Shown one piece after another: positions 1 through 6,294 of a DNA stretch of 9,321 nt. Where the stretch lies: contig PLCG01000062.1 in the NCBI GenBank assembly GCA_003135575.1, positions 2,423 through 11,743 of the forward strand, written 5' to 3'. The first letter of the stretch is position 1. The number at the start of each line of letters is the position of its first letter. Position numbers and translations under genes: made by a program. The stretch comes from Nitrososphaerota archaeon. Lineage in GTDB: Archaea > Thermoproteota > Nitrososphaeria > Nitrososphaerales > Gagatemarchaeaceae. Under the pieces are notes generated by a model. The model was not told the origin of the DNA. It saw only the letters and a list, made by a program, of their open reading frames with translations, and did no database searches.

Positions 1-910
1 TCGTCTGGAAGCCGCCGCTCTCGGGGCGGGAGAGGAGCGTGAGAAGCACGATGAAGACGGCCGGCGTGACCACGGCGACTACGAGCGGTGCGATGACCAG
101 CCTCAGCCTGCCCGTGATCTCCCTCGTTCTCTCGAACCTCTCTACGAGGGAGCGGGTGACGCCTCCCATGGACGAGGATGCGACGAGTATCACGCCGAGG
201 ATCAGGATCGGGATGAGAAGTACTCCAGAGCTTTGCGAGAGCCACGTGGAGACTGAGAGGGCGTAGGGCGAGAGGTAGTTCGCGGGAAGCCCGGTCAAGA
301 GGACGTTGAGCCCTGGGAGAGGCGGCCTCAAGTTCTGGGCGAGGAGCGTGAACTGGCCGAAGATTATGGGGGCCGTCGCGCCGTTCGTCGTAGTGAAGTA
401 AAGCGCGTTCTCCAAGAGCAGGAAGGGCGTCAGGAAGCAGATGAAGGTCAACGCCAACGCCTCTAGGCTGGCGAACCCGCTGAAGGTGAAGGCTGCTGCG
501 GCGATGAGCGGGATGGATACAAAGTACGCCGGCGTGAGCATCAGGGCGACTGCGAGCACCGCGAGCGCCATCGAACCCAGCTCGACGCGTTTGGTCATGA
601 ACGGGAGGAGCGGGACGGCCATCCCGAGGATTACGGCCAGGCCGACGCTTGCCGAGAGCAGCTGGAAGAACCCGAACCCTATCATCTGCCAGAGGATTGA
701 GAAGTAGACCAGAAGGTAGAGGACCGCTATCGAGACGCCCCGGTTCTTTAGCGAGAGCGCCCCCAGCCCTACGCCGATGAGGAGGGGCACGATGGGCGAG
801 GCGGGCAGAAGTGGGACTACGGCCAGGTAGACGGAGGAGGCGACGGCGATTATCAGAGCTGAGGTATACGCAGTGACCTTTGCGCGTGACCGGCTCTCAA
901 CCTGGGCCAT
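1..910 (-). CDS. Polytopic membrane protein, third gene of tubulin-like operon (partial, C-terminus off the left edge)
   Basis: An uninterrupted reading frame runs from an ATG at 910 leftwards off the window, giving 303 codons without a stop. The product is strongly hydrophobic: I count about nine likely membrane spans, near residues 18-36, 38-54, 60-78, 80-104, 112-127, 129-147, 152-172, 228-246 and 271-294. A basic loop (RSLVERFERTREITGRLR, about 253-270) separates the last two and is probably cytoplasmic. The start is well supported: GGGAGG lies four bases upstream, and the ATG overlaps the TGA of the tubulin-like gene by one base (TGATG), which points to translational coupling. I do not recognise the family; nothing resembles a transporter signature or ATPase motif. 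Position in the operon suggests a membrane partner of the tubulin-like protein. Existence of the gene is secure; its function is unknown. Confidence 0.85.
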   Translation of the reverse strand, partial: MAQVESRSRAKVTAYTSALIIAVASSVYLAVVPLLPASPIVPLLIGVGLGALSLKNRGVSIAVLYLLVYFSILWQMIGFGFFQLLSASVGLAVILGMAVPLLPFMTKRVELGSMALAVLAVALMLTPAYFVSIPLIAAAAFTFSGFASLEALALTFICFLTPFLLLENALYFTTTNGATAPIIFGQFTLLAQNLRPPLPGLNVLLTGLPANYLSPYALSVSTWLSQSSGVLLIPILILGVILVASSSMGGVTRSLVERFERTREITGRLRLVIAPLVVAVVTPAVFIVLLTLLSRPESGGFQT

Positions 911-3594
911 CAAGCCTCCCTTTCTTTTGCGCGTGCGCTCTGTGCCGCCGACTTTTCCTCGAACTTTGATATCATCTCCTCGAGGCTGACGAGCCCTTGC
1001 TCGAGCAAGAAGCTCCTGAAGAGTAGCCGCTCGGACTTTTGCACCCCCTCCATGTCGTTCTTCATCGACGGGAACTTCTCGATCTGGTCAATCCTGGCCT
1101 TTGCCATTATGACCAGGAAGGTAATCGTCCAAGGGTCCATCTGGGGAATCTGCCGCACGGAGATGCTCTTGCTGGCCTCGACGCTTGAGTATACGTTGAG
1201 GGTGCTCGACAGTGCTCCCTGGAGCTCCTGGTCCCACAGGCCCGGAGGAATCCCGACGGTCGCCCAGATCAGGTCTGTCCTGTAAGTGTCAGCTAGCCCG
1301 GGGTAGTTGGGGACGCTGAAGATGCGGATGTAGCTCTTCACGATGCTGCGGAACCTTTCCCTGTCGACGATGTCCTTGAGGATCGAGTCGCCCTTCAGGC
1401 TCTCCTCGTCCTCTCTTAGGATCTTCTCCATTATCTTGACCTGCTCGACCTCGCTTAGCTCCACGACCCTCTCGTAGTAGCTGCCGGTGTTCGTGATCCC
1501 GCTCATCAGAGTGTTGAGCTCGGCCGTCTTCGTCACGACGGTCGCGAGGATCTTCCTGTAGGGCGAAGTGATCTCCAAGGCCTTTTCGAGCTCCGTGAGC
1601 TTGTCGACGTCTGCCCTCAGCCTGTCGCGCTCCGCGCGCTGTTGCTCTATCTGGGCTCGGACTCCCTCCACCTCGCTCTGTAGCGATTCGAGGGTGCGCT
1701 TGAGCAGCTTCTTCTTCCCGCTGACGTCTAGCTTGATGCTCCCTATCTCCTTGGTGAGCCTCGTGATGTCCTGGTCCTTCTGCGCGAGCTGTCTCTCTCC
1801 AGACTCCGCCGAGGCGCTCGCCTCCCGGTAGGTGTCGTCCAGTCCCTTCTTGACGACCCTTATCCCTGGGATGTATTGGTCTGAGACCTTTATCTCGGTC
1901 TCGGGCCGGTTCAGGATGTAGCCCGCGGCCTTGATGAGCGGAAGCAGGTCGGTCTCTCCTTTCGAAGCGGCGAGCCTTCCTTCCTTGCTGTCGTCCTTCG
2001 CATAGAGGACGGCGACCTCGTCCGCAAGGCCCTTCGCTCTGATGTATATGTTGAGAGTCTCCAGCGCGGTGGCCACAAGGTTCACGAAGCTGAGGTAGCC
2101 CCTGATTTGCTTGATCTGGCTCGAGGTCAGGAACTTGCTCGCGGTGATGCTGTTCTCAAGCTCGGCTGTGTAGAGCGGGATGTCTTTGAGGAATTGCTCG
2201 TAGTTGTTGCCCAGGCTCGAGATCTGCTGGTGGAAGTGGGTCAGCGACTGGATGACGCTGTACTCGACCGTCTCCTGCCCGAAGGCCATCGCCTGGAGCA
2301 CCTTCGTCCACCGCTGGTTGTAGTTGAGCGCAAAATCCTCTAGGCCTCTAACTTGCTTCTTGAACTCCGCCTCGAACTTCCCACCCCTGCGGATCACCTC
2401 TTCGACCTCGGTGTCGAACGAGTCGGGCCGGTAGTTGTTGGTCTGGATGAGGTTCCTCCTATAGAGGTTCTTCAAAGCTGCGAACCTGTTCTTTATCGCT
2501 TCGTTAATCGTCACCAGGGCCTCTCTCTTAGCGTCCATGAAAGTGCCGAGCGTCTCGAGCAGCTTCAGGTACTCGTGCATGTAGTCGATGTAGTCCTGGA
2601 CGGGGTATCGGATCCGCAGGTATGCCATGGTGTGCGCCCAGTTGGCGCCGAAGTCGTTGTTCGTCCCTACCCTGCTGAGAAGGTCGGCGAGGTCGAACCT
2701 CATGAACATGCTGAGAATGTCGATCAGCGATTCGTCGAGCTCATGCTTCGCGGTGGCCAGGTTGTTCCTGTTGTTGTAGACCGGGTCCAACGGGACGAAG
2801 AAGAGCGAGGTGAACGGGTTAGTGTAAGCGGCGCCATACTTCTTCGCGACTTGCTCGTTGAGCTTCCTGTTGAAGAGGAGCTCCGCTTCCATCAGCGCGT
2901 TGTAAGGCGCCGGCCCTCTTGCGAGCAGGTCGTCGGCTGCGCTGGGAAGTATCGAGAGCCCGATTATAGGAACCGAGGAGCCGAGCTTGGCCCGGAGATG
3001 TCTCGCAAAGTCGAAGACCATCCCGCTGCCCGTCCCGCCGCCCAAGCCGAATACCAAGACGACGATAGGCTGGAACTTGGATGTGAGGACCCTGTCCTTG
3101 AAGACCGAGATGGCGCTGTTGAGCTCGCTGTAGTGGTAGTAGTTTAGCGCATAGACGGCCTTGCTGAGCGCCCTCATCCTCCCGACGCCTCCCGCGAGAG
3201 GGGGGATGGTCATCGAGGACGCGACCCAGGGCTTGTAGTTGGTCGCGACTATCCCTTCCTTCAAGAGGTAGGTGTTGTACTTGCCCATAAACTCGAAGAG
3301 GGACTCTGGGGTGTTGAACTTCATGTTGAGGCCCTTGACCCAGAGGCGATCGACGGAGACCCCCTTGGCTTCGAGCTTCTGCTGGGTGGACTTGTAAGAA
3401 CTAGTCAGGTTGGCGATGTCCGCGTCCGCGACGTCTACGGAGAGGCAAGCAATGTTGAAGTCTTCTGAGGTCAGCAGCTTGAAGAACCGGTCGCTCTCGA
3501 TCAGCGACTGGATGATGTTCGTTCCCGTGCCGCCGAGCCCCACTATGTGGACGCTCGCGAAAGACGACATCTTAGGTGGGTTGGTCTTGCTCAA
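910..3594 (-). CDS. Large tubulin/FtsZ-superfamily GTPase-like protein with coiled coil (FtsZl1/Tubulin_2-like)
   Basis: An 894-residue soluble protein with no membrane span. The N-terminus has the tubulin-fold nucleotide-binding signature: a T1-like glycine loop GLGGTGTN (19-26) after a hydrophobic strand, an AGGVGRMRALSK stretch (134-145) at a plausible T3 position, the diagnostic T4 signature GLGGGTGSG (183-191), and a PYNALMEAELL helix start (230-240) like the tubulin segment whose Asn contacts the guanine. MRFDLADLL (298-306) resembles the FtsZ catalytic T7 loop (NxDxxD), keeping D301 and D304 but with Arg where FtsZ has Asn. Residues about 590-676 form a charged heptad-like coiled coil, followed by a C-terminal domain of about 215 residues. 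FtsZ and CetZ are usually about 350-400 residues, so this is not either. Size and motifs suit the large FtsZ-like families described by Makarova and Koonin (FtsZl1; Pfam Tubulin_2). The TTG start at 3594 overlaps the upstream stop (TTGA); an ATG at 3570 is the alternative. Confidence 0.88.
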   Translation of the reverse strand: MSKTNPPKMSSFASVHIVGLGGTGTNIIQSLIESDRFFKLLTSEDFNIACLSVDVADADIANLTSSYKSTQQKLEAKGVSVDRLWVKGLNMKFNTPESLFEFMGKYNTYLLKEGIVATNYKPWVASSMTIPPLAGGVGRMRALSKAVYALNYYHYSELNSAISVFKDRVLTSKFQPIVVLVFGLGGGTGSGMVFDFARHLRAKLGSSVPIIGLSILPSAADDLLARGPAPYNALMEAELLFNRKLNEQVAKKYGAAYTNPFTSLFFVPLDPVYNNRNNLATAKHELDESLIDILSMFMRFDLADLLSRVGTNNDFGANWAHTMAYLRIRYPVQDYIDYMHEYLKLLETLGTFMDAKREALVTINEAIKNRFAALKNLYRRNLIQTNNYRPDSFDTEVEEVIRRGGKFEAEFKKQVRGLEDFALNYNQRWTKVLQAMAFGQETVEYSVIQSLTHFHQQISSLGNNYEQFLKDIPLYTAELENSITASKFLTSSQIKQIRGYLSFVNLVATALETLNIYIRAKGLADEVAVLYAKDDSKEGRLAASKGETDLLPLIKAAGYILNRPETEIKVSDQYIPGIRVVKKGLDDTYREASASAESGERQLAQKDQDITRLTKEIGSIKLDVSGKKKLLKRTLESLQSEVEGVRAQIEQQRAERDRLRADVDKLTELEKALEITSPYRKILATVVTKTAELNTLMSGITNTGSYYERVVELSEVEQVKIMEKILREDEESLKGDSILKDIVDRERFRSIVKSYIRIFSVPNYPGLADTYRTDLIWATVGIPPGLWDQELQGALSSTLNVYSSVEASKSISVRQIPQMDPWTITFLVIMAKARIDQIEKFPSMKNDMEGVQKSERLLFRSFLLEQGLVSLEEMISKFEEKSAAQSARAKEREA
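915..920 (-). promoter_or_regulatory. Shine-Dalgarno of the polytopic membrane protein gene
   Basis: On the minus strand GGGAGG is followed by four bases and then the ATG at 910. It lies inside the last codons of the upstream gene, so it serves internal translation initiation within a polycistronic message. It is the clearest Shine-Dalgarno in the window and fixes the start of the downstream gene. Confidence 0.7.
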
Positions 3595-4634
3595 CTTGAT
3601 TCACTCAACTTTGCCCTTAGGGACTTTAGCTTGTCCGCCATCGCCTTGTCATACTTTGCGGCTGTGACTTCAAGGACGGCCAGGTCCTTTTGCACCTCGC
3701 CGATCAACGTCGAAGAGTAGCCGCTCCTTCCTTTGGTCCTTAGCATCAATACTGCGAGGACAACTACTAAGAGTACCGCGACTGCCAGGCCTACAAGAAG
3801 GTAGGTCTGAAGAGAGCTGCTGGGCGGAGTGGGAAACGCCGACGGCACCAGCGCGCCAAGGAGCGTCGAGCCTTGGTCGGGAAGCCCAAGATTGTTGAGT
3901 GCCTGGGACTCATTGAGGAGCGGGTTCACCAGGGACGAGTAGGACGAAGGTATCTTCCCAGACGGGATGAGGTTGGCCGTCTGGTTGTAACTGTTGATGA
4001 AGGTCTGGACTGTTTGGTCTTGGACGGAAGCCGTGAAAGCGCCAGTGCTTGTCGATCCAACCGGCACCACCGAGACGAAAATCACTCCGTTCTGCGGAAG
4101 GTGAAGCGTGAGAGTTCTGTTAAGCGATGGGGTCGAGGGGAGGGAATACTTGGCGAGTGGAATCGTGAAGTTCGTTGGCACCTTGAAATATGCTGAGAGC
4201 CTTACACTTCCTTGAGCATAGTTGAAAGCCACTGTTTTGCTACCTCCAGTGAAGCTCGTGCGATTGTAACCAGCGTATGATGGATTGTGAACCGCCCAGA
4301 AAAGAGATTGACCGGACGCCGGTTCGAGGAGGTTGTTCAAGCTCACTTGAAACTGAGGCGTGCTGGTAGAAGTGTTCGGGACATTGATTTGCAGCGTCAA
4401 GTTGTAAGAGTGTCCTGAAATGAGGGGCTGCCCGTTCGAAAGGTCAGAATTGCCCGTGAGGTCATGAATCGACCCGGAACCGACCCAGCCGTTGGAAGTC
4501 CATCCGCCTGAGCTTTGTGCGAATGCTAGGTTTGCGCCTGAGAGGCCGGCGACGGCGAGAAGCACGAGAACTGACGCAAGAGACACCGATCTTCTCAAGT
4601 CAGAGAGACCAACTCCAGCACTTGATTTAAGCAT
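3591..4634 (-). CDS. Secreted single-pass membrane protein with glycosylated-type ectodomain and cytoplasmic tail
   Basis: From the ATG at 4634 this is 347 residues. A classic Sec signal peptide (RR followed by a hydrophobic core, ending AFA|Q near residue 39) precedes an ectodomain of about 235 residues rich in Ser, Thr, Asn and Val. It has seven N-x-S/T sequons (such as NLT, NTS, NRT, NFT, NQT, NES) and looks like a beta-rich surface domain. A single membrane span (about 276-298) is followed by a stop-transfer RTKGR and a 49-residue tail that is helical and charged, and could be a coiled coil. The topology is therefore type I. It is the first gene of the operon and overlaps the tubulin-like gene by four bases, so the tail is a candidate cytoskeleton contact. 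The frame stays open upstream to 4838, with other ATGs at 4769 and 4715; 4634 was chosen because it puts the signal peptide at the N-terminus. Family not recognised. Confidence 0.82.
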   Translation of the reverse strand: MLKSSAGVGLSDLRRSVSLASVLVLLAVAGLSGANLAFAQSSGGWTSNGWVGSGSIHDLTGNSDLSNGQPLISGHSYNLTLQINVPNTSTSTPQFQVSLNNLLEPASGQSLFWAVHNPSYAGYNRTSFTGGSKTVAFNYAQGSVRLSAYFKVPTNFTIPLAKYSLPSTPSLNRTLTLHLPQNGVIFVSVVPVGSTSTGAFTASVQDQTVQTFINSYNQTANLIPSGKIPSSYSSLVNPLLNESQALNNLGLPDQGSTLLGALVPSAFPTPPSSSLQTYLLVGLAVAVLLVVVLAVLMLRTKGRSGYSSTLIGEVQKDLAVLEVTAAKYDKAMADKLKSLRAKLSESS

Positions 4635-4785
4635 TAGGAATGAAGGGTCGGTTTTCTTCCCCGTGGGCCTCTTAATTTTCCTTGATTCGTCGTTCCGAGC
4701 TAAGTTTAGTCTCATCGCTGGGTCAGCGCCTTCAATATGGGCCGAAGTGCAGATTACCCAAGATGCCATGAAATGTAGACAAGGA

Positions 4786-4794
4786 GGATAAATC
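4786..4794 (-). promoter_or_regulatory. Candidate TATA box for the tubulin-like operon
   Basis: On the minus strand this reads GATTTATCC, resembling an archaeal TATA element. Its centre lies about 21 bases before an in-frame ATG at 4769 and about 155 before the favoured start at 4634, so either the first gene starts further upstream or the message has a leader. A second A/T-rich box, AAAATTAA, lies at about 4674-4681 on the minus strand, roughly 43 bases before 4634. The sequence alone does not decide between them. Confidence 0.35.
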
Positions 4795-4844
4795 CCTTGA
4801 CAACGTGAGGGGGACGCTCGACTCGATCTCGGACACACAGCTAT

Positions 4845-4853
4845 CCATATTAG
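4845..4853 (+). promoter_or_regulatory. Candidate TATA box for the small secreted protein
   Basis: CCATATTAG on the plus strand is the best A/T-rich box upstream of the small secreted gene. Transcription would start near 4875, giving a leader of about 15 bases to a CTG at 4890 or about 45 bases to the GTG at 4920. Weak evidence, by pattern only. Confidence 0.3.
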
Positions 4854-4919
4854 TCTAGGGTAGCCTCATTTTTCGTAGGGCGGTTAGGACTGCAAAGAAA
4901 ATCGATTCTGGTTGCGGGC

Positions 4920-5324
4920 GTGGTAGTAATCATATTCGTAGTCGCGCTCGCAACCGCAATCGTGACGACCTCCTCGGCGGCGCCTCTGCCTGCAAGCACC
5001 AACGTCTACGTCGACCCGCACCAGAGCTCCTGCAAGGGCGGAGGGACCTTCTCATGCACGATCGTCCTTGACGCGAAGCAAGGGAGCCTCGACACATCGT
5101 GGGTGAAATCCGTCCAGATAAACGGCACGAACACTCAGCCAGCCGTGACGGCTTCAGGAGGATCGGTCACGATCTTGGCGACATTGCCGAGCATCACGAT
5201 GCAGCACGGGCTCGGCGACGTCGGACCCAGTCAAAGGCCGCCCACGGTGGGAAGCATTGTCATAGACCTCTCGGATGGGACCACGGTCTCAGTGTTCCTC
5301 GGACCCGGCGGAATACTGCAGTAG
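4920..5324 (+). CDS. Small secreted or membrane-tethered protein with two cysteines
   Basis: From the GTG at 4920 this is 134 residues: a hydrophobic N-terminal segment (VVIIFVVALATAIV) followed by a polar domain of about 110 residues with alternating beta-type patterning. It has two cysteines nine residues apart (SSCKGGGTFSC) that could form an extracellular disulfide, and one sequon (NGT). The GTG start leaves no positive charge before the hydrophobic core. The frame stays open upstream to a stop at 4851, and translation from a CTG at 4890 would add QRKS, giving a more typical signal peptide, so the true start may be non-canonical. No strong Shine-Dalgarno is visible for either. The gene ends 13 bases from the converging minus-strand gene. 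Family not recognised; an extracellular beta-sandwich is an inference from patterning only. Confidence 0.65.
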   Translation: MVVIIFVVALATAIVTTSSAAPLPASTNVYVDPHQSSCKGGGTFSCTIVLDAKQGSLDTSWVKSVQINGTNTQPAVTASGGSVTILATLPSITMQHGLGDVGPSQRPPTVGSIVIDLSDGTTVSVFLGPGGILQ

Positions 5325-5337
5325 TTCGGAATCGGAA

Positions 5338-6222
5338 TTAGACCGTCTTGATGCGTCTCTTTCTGACGAGCATGATTATCGGGATTGAGGCGAGATACGC
5401 AGTCAGCCCGAGCGCGGCTGCCGCTCCTCCGTAGAAGTAGACCCAGTTCTTGAACGGGCTCTCGGAGTAGCGCTGAGGGAGCGGAGGCCCGGTTATCTGC
5501 CACTGCGGGAAGGTCGTCGCGCCGCCGGTTGACTGGCTGTGGAACTTTGTGAAGTTCCAGGTCTCTTGAGTGATCGACCAAGCACCTGCGGCGAACTCGT
5601 AGGTTATCTGCGCGCTCACCGTGATGTTGAACTGGCCTAGCATCGAGCTGGAGCCTCCACCTGAGACTTGGACGTTTGCAATGACGGTCACTCCGTTTGA
5701 GGAAGCTGACGAGTTCATAGCGCCGGCTGTGAGGCCCAACTGCTGATCCTGGGCTATCGTGCCCTGATAGAGCGCGCGCACGCTGCCCGCTCCATTGTAA
5801 GTGCCAGCCATGCCGTAAGGCGAGAGGGTTTCTCCCTTCCACTGAACGACCGCCCCGCTGGAGTAGGCGGTCATGATGGCGTTCACGTTTCTAGCGGAAA
5901 GATTGGCAAGGTGCGAGTTCACCTCGGAAACAAGGTCGAGGATTGGGACCGCGGCGGACTGCGACGAAGCGGAAGTCGAGGAGGAGGAGCTGGTTGTGCT
6001 TGTGATTTGCGCTGATGTTGCGCTGCTGCTAGCGGGCGAGCTCGCGCTTGGCTGGGAGGAGGTAGCCGAGCTGGAGGACGTTGAGCTCGGCTGTGGGAGG
6101 GTCGAGATTGAGCTGCTTCCCGCTGATTGCGTAGAGACATAGCCCGCGACCCCGAGAGCGGCCATGGCCAGCAGGACCGCTCCGACGGCCAGAGGCCTTG
6201 AAACGGCGCTCCTGGACCTCAT
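5338..6222 (-). CDS. Membrane-anchored extracytoplasmic NTF2/SnoaL-like domain protein with Ser/Thr-rich stalk
   Basis: 294 residues. An N-terminal basic segment and hydrophobic span (about 10-28) act as signal or anchor. A low-complexity stalk of about 60 residues, almost all Ser, Thr, Ala, Pro and Gln (31-90), leads to a globular domain (about 91-228). Its start, with a helix holding DLVSEVNSHLANLSARNV, then IMTAYSSGAVVQWKG and later GTYNGAGSVRALY, follows the pattern of NTF2-like/SnoaL folds, where a polar helix precedes a strand with a buried pocket. A second span (about 261-286) and the basic end RKRRIKTV close the protein, so the domain lies outside the cell. Sequons include NLS, NSS, NIT and NFT. 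The Ser/Thr stalk is of the kind that O-mannosyltransferases modify, and a GT39-like gene lies about 0.8 kb away. No catalytic residue can be assigned. The fold call is by pattern and moderately sure. Confidence 0.78.
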   Translation of the reverse strand: MRSRSAVSRPLAVGAVLLAMAALGVAGYVSTQSAGSSSISTLPQPSSTSSSSATSSQPSASSPASSSATSAQITSTTSSSSSTSASSQSAAVPILDLVSEVNSHLANLSARNVNAIMTAYSSGAVVQWKGETLSPYGMAGTYNGAGSVRALYQGTIAQDQQLGLTAGAMNSSASSNGVTVIANVQVSGGGSSSMLGQFNITVSAQITYEFAAGAWSITQETWNFTKFHSQSTGGATTFPQWQITGPPLPQRYSESPFKNWVYFYGGAAAALGLTAYLASIPIIMLVRKRRIKTV

Positions 6223-6240
6223 GCGCTGAAATCCGCCTCT

Positions 6241-6250
6241 CTAATGTAAG
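6241..6250 (-). promoter_or_regulatory. Candidate TATA box for the NTF2-like gene
   Basis: On the minus strand CTTACATTAG is centred about 24 bases before the ATG at 6222. No Shine-Dalgarno lies immediately before that ATG, so a leaderless or near-leaderless transcript is likely. This supports the 6222 start and separate transcription from the upstream membrane gene. Confidence 0.45.
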
Positions 6251-6294
6251 AAGGTTATGGCGCAAGACCTTATCGCCCCGAGGGCTTTCGCGTC

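Larger units (their letters stand above)
4635..4889. other. Divergent intergenic region
   Basis: About 255 bases separate the favoured starts of the minus-strand operon and the plus-strand small secreted protein. The region is more A/T-rich than its surroundings. It holds the candidate minus-strand boxes described above and a plus-strand CCATATTAG near 4845-4853 that could drive the small gene. The minus-strand frame of the operon's first gene remains open through most of it, so part may be coding if a start at 4769 or 4715 is used. No RNA gene or repeat was recognised. Confidence 0.45.

Noticed and set aside
441..707. Plus-strand open frames at the left edge (39-266 and 441-707)
   Set aside because: They are opposite a continuous minus-strand membrane protein frame with a Shine-Dalgarno and coupled start; their products look like noise.
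2353..3147. A 264-codon plus-strand open frame opposite the tubulin-like gene
   Set aside because: It lies antisense within a gene with clear tubulin motifs; its product is full of Val, Glu and Arg with no domain pattern, as expected from the complement of a GC-rich gene.
910..3594. Assignment of the tubulin-like protein as cell-division FtsZ or CetZ
   Set aside because: It is more than twice the usual length, has a coiled coil and extra domain, and the spacing of T1 and T4 (about 160 residues) is longer than in FtsZ.
5231..5842. A 203-codon minus-strand frame overlapping both the small secreted gene and the NTF2-like gene
   Set aside because: It conflicts with two better supported genes and its Arg/His-rich product has no recognisable pattern.
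5873..6142. A plus-strand acidic open frame opposite the Ser/Thr-rich stalk
   Set aside because: Its Glu/Leu runs are simply the complement of the Ser-rich coding repeats; it has no promoter or ribosome site.
6251..6273. Short inverted repeat AAGGT...ACCTT as a terminator
   Set aside because: The stem is only five pairs with an 11-base loop and no T tract; likely chance.
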